Below the pieces are notes generated by a model. That model was not told where the DNA came from. It did not search any database and worked only from the letters and a program-made list of their open reading frames with translations. This document shows positions 34,692 through 45,918 of a stretch of DNA of 64,000 bases, in pieces. Within the stretch, counting starts at the first letter, position 1; the number at the start of each line of letters is the position of its first letter. The position numbers and the translations under genes were made by a program. The stretch spans positions 186,001 to 250,000 of the forward strand of contig RCSZ01000006.1 of assembly GCA_014898425.1 (NCBI GenBank), read 5' to 3'. This DNA comes from Botryotinia globosa. Taxonomy: Eukaryota > Ascomycota > Leotiomycetes > Helotiales > Sclerotiniaceae.

Positions 34692-36229
34692 ATGGCCGAT
34701 CAACATGGCTCTGCTTCTACAGCAGATGCCCTACCTCCAAATCCATACTCAATGCCTATGAGCATCCATGTCGCAGACACTGTAGAGGAAGAAGAAGATG
34801 AGGACGAGTACGAATACGAATATTCTACTGCAGAAAAAGAGGCAATTATTTCTAGAAGCTCTTATTTATTATCAAGTTTTAACATGTGCGATAGATATTC
34901 TATGTAACTCTCGATTTAACAAATCCAAATGTTCCTATCAAAAGAAAATTGGTGAAAACGCATCCTCGTCGCAATGCTAAGAAATGGCTAAATCCTGGTC
35001 TTGGCAAACATCGAAGACATCTCGGAGATTCGACTACCATCGTAACTGATAAGGACAAATCTGTGAAAGCTAAAGGTAAGGAGACAGGAAGAGGGAAGAA
35101 ATCACCCGATGCCGAGGACGATGAGGACGATGATGAAATGGCAGAACGTGAAGAAGAAGAGCTTTCAGAAGCTGAAGCTGCACCACCGGAGCAAGTACCG
35201 ATAGAACGGAAATCCGTCGAAGCTCTCAAGAAATCAACCGGAGAACAATACTCGACTTTCATCGCGGATACCCAGCGTGGGGGGGAAGTTTCAGCGGCGC
35301 CCAAACCAGAAGTGCAAATATTAGGATTGCATGAAGATCACCCAGTCGTGTCTTATGAGGGAAATATATATTACTGTAGATGGGAAGAGAATATGGGCAC
35401 GGAGTTACTCTTCACAGCACACGATCCCGCGAGTAAATTACCTATTTTACAATCCGTATCAAACGACGTCGATTTACTAGCTGCGAGTTCAGCGCGCATA
35501 ACTTCTGTCAACACCAAAGTCGAAGACAAAGATCCGGATTCTGGTGGGAAGGGTCGCAGTTACTTTTGGAGATCGGGTAATATCCGTGAGCTGAAGATAC
35601 CGGTCGGTGTAGCAGCTTCTGAGCAGCGAAAAAATCAAGCATTCTTTTTGCAATCCTTGATTCAGATTAAAGAATCGAGGCGCGAAAGGGATCATGTTAC
35701 AGTAATGGCTCAAAGAAGAAATACCAATCGACAATGGAGAGCAGTCATGAAACAAAAACAAGCAGCCGAAGTAGCACGAATTCGAAAAGCTATGGCGACA
35801 GGGAAAATGAGGAAGGCGGATGGACAGCAAAGATTAGATCAGATGGCTAAGGATGCTGAGATTTTGGCCGCGGAAGATAAGTTGAGAGGCATTGGACCAG
35901 ACGGGCGGAAGATAAGACAGGGTGGTAGGAAGAAGACCGTAAATGCGGAAAATCAACCGATTCTTCGAAGACCTCCTGGCGGACTCACGAATTACCTGAT
36001 GAATAACGCTGCTGCAGAGGATGACGATGATGAAGAGGTGGATATGGGTCTTGATAGGCCCCCTCCTAAGACCAGGAACACACGGTCATATGCCAATGCA
36101 GAAGATGAAGACTTAGAAGCAGAGGATGATGGAGAGATGGAGTATGGGGAAGAATATGAACAAGGAGATGACGGGGAAATGGTTGTCGAAGATGAAGCTG
36201 GTTTCGAGGAAGACTATGAAATTGAATAG
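34692..36229 (+). CDS. TFIIIC triple-barrel-domain subunit
   Basis: Two exons, 34692-34841 and 34895-36229, joined across a GC-AG intron, 494 aa. The N-terminus holds an acidic stretch ending EYEYEYSTAEKE, then the spliced IFYVTLDLTNPNVPIKRK. The second half of the barrel is ILGLHEDHPVVSYEGNIYYC followed by RWEENMGTELLF. This matches the TFIIIC triple-barrel domain (tau-55/TFC7 and human GTF3C6), a part of the factor that binds tRNA-gene A and B boxes for RNA polymerase III. After the barrel the protein is long, charged and coiled-coil-like (QSLIQIKESRRERDHVTVMA), and ends in an acidic tail (EAGFEEDYEIE). Nuclear location is expected. The function comes from domain pattern only. Confidence 0.82.
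34842..34894 (+). other. GC-AG intron in the TFIIIC subunit gene
   Basis: The intron starts GCAATT after AAAGAG and ends GCGATAG. It is 53 bp with a TTTAAC branch-like site 16 bp before the end. No GT donor in the region preserves both the acidic EYEYEYSTAEKE and the FYVTLDL strand. Removing these 53 bases joins them in frame. Confidence 0.65.
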
Positions 36230-37175
36230 TTGAGGAGGTCAGATATAGTTTGAGGAGTATATTAATATCAATTGATTGATTTCAAATTTCAACTGCCCGT
36301 TTTTAATTCTCTTTCCAGTGCGCCTTTCAGTACAACTTTCCTCCTTTCTCCTGATGTGCACTCAGCGGTGTCAATACTGGCTACCTTTCAACCTTCAAAC
36401 TTTCCCTAGCCAAACATTTCTGATTTCCTACGAGCCGTGCAATCGCAACCTCCTGGGGTCTGCGCTCCTCTCAAATCGGAAAGCTGATGGAGGCATGCAT
36501 GGTGAGCAGGAGGATGTTTCGTGTGCGTGAGGTATTATATTGAGTTTTACTGGGTATCGAGAGGCGAAATTGAAAGGTTGGAAGAAGGGGAGAAGGGGAG
36601 AAGGCAGGATGGGGTAGCAAGGGTGGAGTACCTTCGTTCTTTGTACATAGACGAGTAAGATAGCGAGCGAGGATGGGTTGATTAACAATGAGACGGTTCT
36701 CACAATAGGAGGCATGGATTTGATTTGGGGCGAGAAGTTGTCTATTCAACTGATGGATGGCGTGGCCTTTCTGTGTACCTAGTAGTTTATATATGAAAGG
36801 AAGCGTCGTGTTGGGACGAGAACGTTCAAGTGCGGAATCAGTGTTAGTAATGGCTCTGATATAAAGGCTGATCTGATCCATCTTTATAGACTCGGTGTTC
36901 AATCCAAAATATCTGGAATCGATATATCGAATTCGGGAAAAGCGAGAAGAACTCCATATTTGTCCAACTAGACACTATTCGAGTGACCGTGTCAAGTAGT
37001 TGTCAAGTAGTTGTCAAGTTGCATGTCTCGAGAATGTATGTTATCCGTGGAGGTGAATTGGGTTGGTTGCCCCACTAACTCCCCCGCCGAAATAACCATT
37101 TCGAGAGCCATGCACTGAAATCACGTTAACCTCGATAATTCGATATCTAAAAACTCCTCCGCTATCGGACTGGAG
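36230..37175. other. Intergenic, about 0.95 kb
   Basis: Contains an 11-bp tandem repeat (GTCAAGTAGTT, 2.7 copies at 36991-37020). Frames at 36276-36530 and 36428-36902 are unsupported. Confidence 0.4.
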
Positions 37176-37184
37176 ATATATAAG
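37176..37184 (+). promoter_or_regulatory. TATA-like box of ketopantoate-reductase-like gene
   Basis: ATATATAAG, about 130 bp before the ATG at 37316. Confidence 0.4.
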
Positions 37185-37315
37185 ACGAATGACGGGGTGT
37201 ATCTAGGTGTGGATCATATACGATTACCAACAAAGTATATCAGTCAATACCTCTTGTTCTCGCAAAAATACGAGATATTATACTGTAAATCACTCTCGAA
37301 GTACAAGATATTGAG

Positions 37316-38477
37316 ATGGCTTCAAACGTTTCTAATGGAGAGACTATCAATGTCTTATTTTATGGTCTTGGAGCGTACGTCTTTCTGTGACGTTATGACC
37401 AAAACTTGGCATCTGAACTAACGCGGGGTCTCAGGATTGGCTCCGTTTATGCATTCATTCTTAGTCGAGTATCAAACGTACGATTGACTGTTGTGGCGAG
37501 GTCAAATTATGAGGCTGTGAAGCAGAATGTATGCTTCATCTCATCTGACGACTAGCTCATCATGAAAGCTGATATGTTTAACAGGGACTGAAACTTATCA
37601 GTCAGAATCATGGAGAGAATACGTTTCATCCAGCTAACGGTAAGCTCGCATCTTTCAACCTCACGTTCGGCACTAACATTCTAAAGTCATCAAAACACCT
37701 GATGATGCACTAGGCCACTATGATTACATAGTTTGCTCTAACAAAGCCATTGGCCAAGAAGCTGCAGCTAAATCTCTTGCACCGGTAATGTCTGAATCAA
37801 CAACTATAGTACTTATTCAAAATGGCGTCGGCAACGAAGACCCATTCCGAGCGATTTATCCTCAAAATACCATTATTTCCTGTGTTGCGTGGACCGGCGC
37901 CATCCAAAACACGCCCGGCATCGTTCATCATAGCAAAAACGAAAATCTGCAAATAGGAATCTTCACAAATTCGAAGGTATCAACTGAGATTGAGAACAAA
38001 CGATTAGATATCTTTTCAAATCTTTTAGCGATTGGAAAAACACCACATGAAGTTTTCTCGCCTTCCAGATTGCAGACCGCACGTTGGGAGAAAGTCGTTT
38101 GGAATTGTGCATGGAATTGTCTAACTACACTCACACGTCTCCATACACATGAGTGGCTCAATTCTTCTCCAGAAGCTATGAACATGACGCGAACGCTTAT
38201 GGGAGAAGTAGTTGCTGTTGCAAGAAAAATGGAGGTCGATATCAAAGATGATTTGATTGACAGGCTGATAGAGAGGATACTTAGGATGCCGAGTATTGGT
38301 ACGAGTATGTTGACTGATGCGTTGTGTGGGAGACAGTTGGAGTTAGATGTTATCCTTGGAGTGCCGGTTAAGAGGGGTAGGGAATTAGGGGTCGATATGA
38401 GGGTTTGCGAGACGGTTTATACGTTGCTTCAGGGAGTGGATTTGGGGTTGAGACAAGGAGGACCGAAGGCTACTTGA
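37316..38477 (+). CDS. Ketopantoate reductase-like (ApbA/PanE) NADPH oxidoreductase
   Basis: Four exons: 37316-37374, 37435-37528, 37585-37639 and 37687-38477, 332 aa. The short exons 1-3 build the Rossmann fold: VLFYGLGAIGSVYAFILSRV has the GxGxxG NADPH motif split by an intron, followed by LTVVARSNYE. The middle has YDYIVCSNKA and TTIVLIQNGVGNEDPF (the conserved QNGxG). The catalytic-lysine helix region is ARWEKVVWNCAWNCLTTLTR (K followed by W-N). The C-terminal helical domain includes PSIGTSMLTDALCGRQLELD and ends with ELGVDMRVCETVYTLLQGVD. PanE converts 2-dehydropantoate to pantoate in the coenzyme A pathway. Fungi carry many paralogues, some acting in secondary metabolism, so the substrate is not certain. 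Confidence 0.9.
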
Positions 38478-39248
38478 GGTGGTGGATACGATGGGACAGG
38501 AAGACGGACGCTTTGTAATATGTTCTGAAGAATTAGATGGAAGAGTTCGTGTTTTTTCATGATTTGTGGTCTAGACCGGATTATACTTCGTAGAACTCGT
38601 GCATTTGTCTCTCAGATTGCTGACAAATATTTATTCGGCGTTAACCTTGACTCACAATAACTCTTGGAGAAATGACCACCTGGTGGACTCGGTATCGGCG
38701 GAACTCACCAACTAACCAAAATACGACGAATTCCTTCACAAAATTTGCTTTTAAAGTAATACAGTATACTCGAATATACATAATACATATAATCACAATA
38801 TACACAAAATCTTATCAATCAGATCGACGCTTCAACCTGCCTATTACGGATATCCAGGGATCACCGGAAGTAGTGGGGTATTTCCGACTAAGCCACCCTC
38901 TTTCAATATCATGGATCACCACATCATGACATCTCGAATACTGCTGATTCATGTATAGGTATTTAGTTAGGTAGGCATCAAGATATTGTAATCTTCCTTT
39001 CTGCTTTCTGAATAATCATAGTGCACCATTGGATTGTATTGGTGAATTACTAGATATTGAAATCCATTAATCTAGACAGAAACTTTCACTGCTCTCCTCA
39101 AATATCCGCAAATTGTCGCCGTCCTTGATAACTCACTCGCCTTCTCAAAACATTTGACCCTAAACACTCTACCAATTGTTCCCCCTTCACCATACCGACA
39201 GGTTATCGACATTCGCAATCCCTTCAAACAAAATAACACACCCTAGAT
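38478..39248. other. Intergenic, about 0.8 kb
   Basis: No supported gene. The 85-codon frame at 38672-38929 is AT-rich and lacks features. Confidence 0.4.
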
Positions 39249-40598
39249 ATGACCCTCCAAACTTTCCACCTCTTTCCCGCCCTTCCAAAAGAACTTCGCG
39301 ATCTAGTTTGGCTTCATGCTCTTCCTCCTCCTCGTATAATAGGGGTTGAGGAAACCTTTGAATCGCTCTCCCATTTTGAAAAGAGGACTTTTGGAAAAGA
39401 AATTGATGATGGGCATGTTCATCCCGATTTGGAGTATTTTGGAATCGATATGATGGCGCCCATGATACAGGAATTTGTGTTGGATAATGGATTGGATGTT
39501 GAGATTGGGGATTTGGAACATGGAGCAGAACCAAAGCCGCAGACAGGGAAGGGAAAGGGGAAAGAGGAAGAGGAAAGAGAGTTTGTACCGCTGTATCTGA
39601 GATCAACGGAAACTCATTACCGGCAAGGTATCACTCCCTCACGTCTTTTCGATCCCCTGCTCTACTCGTACTATCAAGCCACCCGCCGTGGATCCCTCTA
39701 CTCTCACTCATCTATCCCTTCTCTTCTAAAAACATGTCGTGATTCTCGCTCCTGCATGCAACGCCTCGGCTACACTCTCACATTCTCCACTCGCACTTCC
39801 CCTCCCCGCATCTGGTTCAACTACACCCGGGATATTCTCTTCCTCCGCGCCCTCGATTCCGACATCAACGAAGGAATCATGTCTGAGCTCGTCGACGGTA
39901 CCGGAACAAACATCGGACAATTTCGTCCTGCGGAATTCACACAGGTGAGACGCCTCGCGCTCGATTTCTCAAAGTGGATAAGCTGGGACGAACACTGGCA
40001 GTATGAAATCTTGCGCGTCGTGAGACTTTTCCGGAATTTGGACGAGCTGTTCTTGGTATTAAACTGCGATTGGTGGTTTCAGGATATTCGCGGGGGCTTT
40101 ATCACGGGACTTCCTAAACATCCTACTTCTTCGTCTGCTTCTTCTTCCCCTACGAATCCCTATTTCTCTCCTGATTCTGCATCCTCGCGTCCTTTTCCCA
40201 TCCCGGAACATTGGAAATCAGGAGGTGGAATAGATTGGACGCATGGTGGTGGGACCACGTTGAAAACTCCTGCGAATTCGTCGTTTCCGTGGGGATTTAG
40301 AAACGTAGAAAATGAAGGCGAGTTTTGGAAGAATTATGTGACCCCTACGCCTGGCACGTTTGCGCTGACGAATGATGGGAATTATCGATTCAAGATTAAA
40401 GAGTTTGAGAGGAGGGGAGAGGGGAATGGGAATCGCAGGGGGGAGAGGAGAGATTTCTTCGGGGAGTGGAAGAGAGAGGTGGAGGAGAGTTTGAGGGAGA
40501 AGTGGGAGGAGGATAGAGAGAGAGGTGGTAGGGAGTGGAAAGTGCCAAAGATACGGCTGGTTTTCTTGAGGCAGGAGGAGGGTCTGGATAATGTCTAA
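39249..40598 (+). CDS. 2EXR-domain protein
   Basis: An intronless 449-aa protein from ATG 39249. It opens with FHLFPALPKELRDLVWLHAL followed by PPPRII, the start of the fungal 2EXR domain, an F-box-like helical module found in large lineage-specific families. Further conserved-looking segments are SIPSLLKTCRDSRSCMQRLG, RIWFNYTRDILFLRALDSDI and VRRLALDFSKW. Two low-complexity inserts occur: an acidic/Gly-Lys-rich block near residue 95-115 and a Ser-rich block near 290-320. The C-terminus is charged and ends VPKIRLVFLRQEEGLDNV. The function of 2EXR proteins is largely unknown. A 139-codon antisense frame covers the same DNA and is a shadow. Confidence 0.85.
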   Translation: MTLQTFHLFPALPKELRDLVWLHALPPPRIIGVEETFESLSHFEKRTFGKEIDDGHVHPDLEYFGIDMMAPMIQEFVLDNGLDVEIGDLEHGAEPKPQTGKGKGKEEEEREFVPLYLRSTETHYRQGITPSRLFDPLLYSYYQATRRGSLYSHSSIPSLLKTCRDSRSCMQRLGYTLTFSTRTSPPRIWFNYTRDILFLRALDSDINEGIMSELVDGTGTNIGQFRPAEFTQVRRLALDFSKWISWDEHWQYEILRVVRLFRNLDELFLVLNCDWWFQDIRGGFITGLPKHPTSSSASSSPTNPYFSPDSASSRPFPIPEHWKSGGGIDWTHGGGTTLKTPANSSFPWGFRNVENEGEFWKNYVTPTPGTFALTNDGNYRFKIKEFERRGEGNGNRRGERRDFFGEWKREVEESLREKWEEDRERGGREWKVPKIRLVFLRQEEGLDNV

Positions 40599-40830
40599 TC
40601 TAATCTGGAGCGTTCATTTGATCTAATATCGGATGAGACATTTACTCTAATTCTCGTCTAATGAACAGTCGAAAATACGCCATGTAGAAACACGATCTAA
40701 ACAAGATATATCATCACGACTTGTTTCCCTCTGCACTCTGACATCCATCCCCACCACAATCACAATCAATTATCTAATTGGCACACCACCTACAATTAAC
40801 TCCCCCTCCCCTTCCCAATCAACAATAAAC

Positions 40831-41100
40831 ATGGGACGCAAAAACCAAAAGCAAGCACGCAAATTCAAGCCCGAGCCACAAAGATCAACACCAGGCGAAA
40901 GAAGAGCGAGAAAAGAGGCCGAGGAGAAGAAGCTACAATGTGCAACTGCAGAGACCGCTACCGTCCGACCCATTTCCGGCGCGAACGAGATTGGCGAAGA
41001 AGGAACGCGAGACGACGGGATGGAGAATGGTCCGTGTAGTACTGTAGACGCAGCTAGCGCAGCTTGTAATATACATTTTTTCTTCCAAAGCTTGGTGTAG
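40831..41100 (+). CDS. Small Lys/Glu-rich hypothetical protein, 89 aa
   Basis: ATG 40831 lies in good context (AAACATGG) after about 230 bp of noncoding sequence. The N-terminus is very basic (MGRKNQKQARKFKPEPQRST then GERRARKEAEEKK). The C-terminus is neutral and ends SAACNIHFFFQSLV, which may be read-through into an intron (a GTAATA follows SAAC). The N-terminal style resembles the first exon of the orphan gene at 49092 (MPPKKEPRFKPKANRANNEL). Family unknown; it may be incomplete. Confidence 0.4.
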   Translation: MGRKNQKQARKFKPEPQRSTPGERRARKEAEEKKLQCATAETATVRPISGANEIGEEGTRDDGMENGPCSTVDAASAACNIHFFFQSLV

Positions 41101-41318
41101 TAAAGAAACGCAAAGAGGGGTTTGAAAGTAAGACTACATATACATGTAGAGTCTGAACTTCATACCTTACCTGGATACTGCTAGGTAGGCAGATTCTCGC
41201 CATCATGAATGATAAAGAGCAAGATTTCAGAAAATCCACGAACAGTGCAGAAAGCTCGAGATGTTCAAAATAAATATATATTTCATATTTCTTAATATAG
41301 TACCCATCTATCCAATGA

Positions 41319-42917
41319 TCAGACACTCTCAATATATCTTCTAACCTCCCAATCCGTTACTGCCTCATCCCACAATCTGATTTCATGTTCCCTCGTACCA
41401 CCATAATGATCTACGAATTCATCTCCAAATACTTCTCTCGCTATACTGTCCTTCTCCATGAACTTCTCCGTGGCTTCTTTGAGGTTCTTCGCTAATCTAA
41501 CCCCTGGATCTGCTTTTCCTCCTACATCTTGACCTTTTCCTAATGGTGGTTGTTGGATTTCTAGCTTCTTTTCTACTCCTCTCCATCCTAATGCTAGGAT
41601 AGCTGCTAGTACGTAGAATGGATTTGTATCTGCACCTGGCACTCTAATTTCGAAACGTGTGGCCCCGGGTTTGGAAGTTGGAGGTGCGATTAGACGAACA
41701 GAAGCTGCACGATGCTCAAGACCCCAAGATACCGTTACTGGAGCCCAGAAATTTTCGACTAGACGTTTATAAGAGTTGACTGTTGGTGCCAGAAGTGGCA
41801 TGACATATGGAAGGCCTTCCAATACTCCAGCGAGGAAATGACGCCCCATATCCGAAAGATTCTCAATATCCTTCCATTTTGCCTCCGTGTCTTTAGTTTC
41901 TCGGAAGAAAAGATTCTTGCCATCTTTGTCGACGATCGAAACATGCATGTGCCCACTATTTCCGGGAAGCCCTTGACGTGGCTTGGCCATAAAGCACGGG
42001 GTAATGCCGTATTTTGTTGCTACTGATTTAACAACATATCTAACAATGTTAGCCTCTGGTCCTTCGAATGGTATCGAGATCTCCAAACTTACTTGAACAA
42101 GCTTGCTTTATCTGCCATTTGTTGAATCTCTCCAAAGGCCAAAGCTGCCTCAAAAACACCAGGTCCACTCTCTGTATGCCATCCTTCTATCCCGCAATTG
42201 AATTGTTCGCATGCATCATATATCCCGTAATAATAATCTTGGTTGTGAACTGGTCTAGTTAAACTGTACCCAAACATTCCTTCGGTCAACGAAGGTAATG
42301 AATCGACGGGGTTTTCTCTTAGGAAGGTTGCTGTTGAAGATGTGTTTCGTTCGGAAATTGGTGCATGAGGATTGCTCGCCGGCGCTTTGAATTGAAAGAA
42401 CTCGTATTCAGCTTCATCTTGTTAGTTACGACCTCTATGAGAGTTCATAGATGTTCATACCTCCAGCCATTGCGCCCAAACCATTGGCTTGTAACTTTTC
42501 CACGGCAGTCTTCAACAATCCCCTCGGGCATGCAGAAACCGGCTTTCCGGAATCCGGATCATAAAAGCTGATTAGAAAGAATGGCACATTATCTTCCCAA
42601 GGTATCCTTCTAAAACTACTCAAATCTGGAATCGCAATAATATCGTGATAACCGTTCTCGGCATTACTGATTTTCAATTCCTTGAAATATGTTTGATCGT
42701 GCATGTCCCAACCGAAGATGACTGAACAGAATCCGAAGCCTTCCTTCGCAATACCAAGGAACTTCTTCTTGGAGACAAGCTTCCCGCGCAATATACCATC
42801 GACATCAATACCGGCCAATTTCACTTTTGTATCATTTTCGAGAAGTGCGGTGAGATTCTCGGCCGTCTTTTCATCCCATTGCTTGTGTGAAGCTATCCAT
42901 TCTGGAGTGTCTGGCAT
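41319..42917 (-). CDS. Glutamine synthetase-like (type I/FluG-like) enzyme
   Basis: Three exons: 42917-42461, 42411-42093 and 42039-41319 (introns 42412-42460 and 42040-42092), 498 aa; phases join exactly. The N-terminal beta-grasp part has KVKLAGIDVDGILRGKLVSK. The catalytic barrel has the metal and glutamate sites in AEYEFFQF (E-x-E) and CGIEGWHTESGPGVFEAALA, the ATP-binding GNSGHMHVSIVDKDGKNLFF, and the NRxA-type region replaced by VSWGLEHRAASVRLIAPP. RFEIRVPGADTNPFYVLAAI completes the fold. It ligates ammonia or an amine to glutamate using ATP. This family includes FluG C-terminal-like and gamma-glutamyl-amine synthetases, so it is probably not the housekeeping type-II glutamine synthetase. 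Two CGATAA motifs lie about 200 bp upstream. Confidence 0.9.
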
Positions 42918-43118
42918 CTTGTCGTTGAGTTGAAAGGGAATCGTAAGTAGTGAATGTTAGTTGTTACGCTCAGTATCTTTGAAAAGGATTGGCAGATTGA
43001 GTTGAAGGGATATCTGGGATCTGGCTTGTTGGATGTGGAGGGAGGTTTAGATTGTTGTACACCTTAAGAAGGGGAAAAGAGTGGTAAGAGTAAAGCAAGG
43101 AAGTTTCCCTACAATTTG

Positions 43119-43140
43119 CGATAAGAGATTCTGCGATAAA
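43119..43140. promoter_or_regulatory. Paired GATA sites upstream of glutamine-synthetase-like gene
   Basis: CGATAAG (43119-43125) and CGATAAA (43134-43140) match HGATAR and lie 200-225 bp before the ATG at 42917. Pairing within 10 bp fits an AreA-type site. Binding is inferred. Confidence 0.35.
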
Positions 43141-43576
43141 GCGAGGGGCTATTGCGAATGCCGCTTTAATGTCATCGTCGCTCACACGATCATCGCTTGG
43201 CGGATTTCAGGAGGGTCGGTGGATGTTCGGATGATGTTTTTCGATTAAAGTGGCAACATATCTTACCGTAAATGATTGATATGCAGCCATCTACCGAACA
43301 ACTAGGTGCATACCTAGGTACGCAGTGCATCAATGCCCAGCAAAGTATTCCACGAAATCATGACATGTAACGAGAATAGATTGATTGATCTGTTTCGAAG
43401 TGATTACACGAAGATTCGTGTCAAGGGAGTATCGTTATGACTTCATTAGTCAAGAGTAACGACAGCAATATCAATCACGACAGCATTGATAGTCTCCTTG
43501 GAATTCCATCACGCCCACCATTTGAGATCGCCCATGACAATTATGAACATCTGGACATCTGAACATCTGATCATCA

Positions 43577-43610
43577 TCTATCGTCTATCGTCTATCGTCT
43601 ATCGTCTATC
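43577..43610. repeat. 7-bp tandem repeat TCTATCG
   Basis: Nearly five copies of TCTATCG in the intergenic region. The rest of 42918-44576 has no supported gene apart from flanking promoters. Confidence 0.8.
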
Positions 43611-44117
43611 ACCTATTCCGCGACAGGATGGTTACACCTCATCTAACCTCAGACTTCCGATTTAGACTCAGACTCTCAGCTCGTGAAGGCTATTAAGCGA
43701 CCAATACCTAGGTGGGTGAAACAAAGCAGCCAGTATATATGTATATATATATACAATGAGATGAGGTATTAGACATGAAACATCGTCCCAAGACTGTGTT
43801 TTATCAATTGAACCAATACCTAATACCTAATACCCATTACCCATATCTTCATCTGAGGTTTTCTATTTCCTCATTCAGTCATTGAACCCCCGGTTTCTTG
43901 GGAGTTTGGAGAGCATTATAACAGATTTATCACGATTCATGCTCTTTTCCCTTATCAGTTCAATCAGTTCAATCTCCCTCTATCATTTGCCATTCATTAA
44001 ACACCTGAATCGTGTTTCGGAAATCTATATCAATCCATGGATGTTCTTCGGAACGATAACGAATACTAATTACCACTTTGCCCTCCACTGGTGACTGCAC
44101 TGCCCACCGAGAACGGA

Positions 44118-44181
44118 CCAAGTGTATGAGCGTGTGTGTGTATGTGTGTGTGTGCGAGTGTGTGCGAGTGTGTATGTATGT
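44118..44181. repeat. GT-rich microsatellite
   Basis: Interrupted (GT)n with TGTATG and GTGCGA variants. Confidence 0.75.
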
Positions 44182-44280
44182 GCTCCGTACTTGATACCAG
44201 TGACACATCAGCATCCACATTCTCTTCTCATCACACATAATATTTCATAACAAATCTTCTGATCATTTCGAGTGACTTCT

Positions 44281-44328
44281 ACACTTCTACACTTCTACAC
44301 TTCTACACTTCTACACTTCTACACTTCT
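44281..44328. repeat. 8-bp tandem repeat ACACTTCT, six exact copies
   Basis: Six perfect units ending 249 bp before the dehydrogenase ATG, so probably in its promoter or leader. Pyrimidine-rich on the coding strand. Confidence 0.85.
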
Positions 44329-44576
44329 TCAAAAGGCTGAATAGTTGTCAACAACTCTATTGAAACTTTTTGATAATTCTTCTTTGCGACACCACCAGCG
44401 AGAGACATCTATATCAGGAACAAAGAGTAAGTTTCCATTGTCCTTGCAAGAGAGTCAACAAGCGTTTGTTTGTCACAAGAACATTATAAACACAACGCTT
44501 TCTTTGGTGGAGAATTCATCAATTGCTGACAGGACCTTCACTAGAACACAGTATTCAACTCAATAATACATTCAAC

Positions 44577-45918
44577 ATGGCTGGCAGCGGAGAAGTTCCT
44601 ACCATCAACAGCTTCCAAATGGGAAGACTGCATGGTAAAAATGCTATCGTTACTGGTGCTGCTGGGTGAGTCGTGTTCCTTTTATTCTGATGTAGATTTT
44701 TCGGTGTGATTCGGGATTCGGGATTCAGGGGATCTTAATATCCAGGACGATGAGTGTCGTATCTACCTTCTCTTCTTTATTCAGAGTTATACCCTTATCA
44801 AATCCTTCTGAGTGATGAGAGTTTGGTATGGCCACACACGTGACCTCCTTCATTTTTCAAAGCGTCGAGCGACGACTTTATTTGAGCGGATCGTGAGAGT
44901 GCTACATGAGAAATTCCATATCACAAAAATATCCATATCAAAAATCAAATCAATCATCAACATATACTAACACCTTCCCCAGAGGAATCGGTCTTGAAAC
45001 CTGTATCCTCTTCGCCAAAGAAGGCGCCAATGTCCTCATGGCCGATATTTCCGCACCAGCACTCGAAAAAGCCGCCGCAAAACTTAGACAACTAGTCCCA
45101 TCCGCCCACAAAGTTGAAGTTAAAGTATGCGACGTCTCCAAAGAATCCGACATCGAGGCCGCAGTTGCTCATCTCGAATCTTGGGGTGGTATTGATGTCA
45201 TGTTCAACAACGCTGGAATTATGCATGCTGATGATGCCGATGCTATTGATACCCCTGAGAAGATTTGGGATTTGACTCAAGCTATTAACGTTAAGGGTGT
45301 TTGGTTTGGTTGCAAACATGCCGTCATTTCTATGCGTAAGAACAAGAAGAGCCGTGGTTCTATCATCAACACTGCATCTGTTGTTGCGCTCGTCGGTTCT
45401 GCTACTCCTCAATTAGCATACACAGCTTCCAAGGGAGCAGTCTTGGCTATGACTAGAGAATTGGCTATTGTTCACGCAAGAGAGGGGTTCAGATTCAATG
45501 CGCTATGCCCAGCTCCATTGAACACTCCTCTTCTTCAAGATTGGTTGGGAGATGATCAACCCAAGAGACTTAGACGTGAAATCCACTTCCCAAGTGGAAG
45601 ATTCGGAGAGGCCATTGAGCAAGCTCAAGCAGTTTTGTTCTTAGCTAGTGATGAGAGTAGCTTTGTCAACGGACAGGTATGTTTTTCTCCATTCTTCTTC
45701 ATTTTTCCTTCCTTAATTTCCGTCCACCCCTATTCTCCTACCGTTTTCTAAGCCCCGCAAACCCTCTCGACTAACATTAACCACAGGATTTCGTTGTCGA
45801 CGGCGGTATGACAAAAGCCTACGTCACCCCCGAAGGACCACCTCTCGCTGCTCCATCCAACAACGCTCTTCTCAGCGAACAAGTCGATGCTATCCGTGGT
45901 ACCGGCATTCCTCAATAG
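44577..45918 (+). CDS. Short-chain dehydrogenase/reductase
   Basis: Three exons: 44577-44665, 44983-45676 and 45787-45918, 304 aa. Intron 1 is 317 bp, unusually long for this window; intron 2 is 110 bp. The Rossmann motif TGAAGGIG is split by intron 1. Further classical SDR marks are LMADISAPALE (acidic end of beta-2, suggesting NAD preference), CDVS, MFNNAGIMHADDA (NNAG), the catalytic Ser in SIINTASVVALVGSA and YTASK (Tyr and Lys). The C-terminal segment VNGQDFVVDGGMTKAYVTPE is also typical. It oxidises or reduces an unknown alcohol or ketone. It stands alone, with no pathway partner adjacent. Confidence 0.92.

Noticed and set aside
39187..39606. 139-codon antisense frame over the 2EXR gene
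   Set aside because: Shadow of the strongly supported plus-strand gene.
43577..44328. Short repeats considered as CRISPR-like arrays
   Set aside because: Direct contiguous tandem repeats of 7-8 bp without spacers, in a eukaryotic genome.
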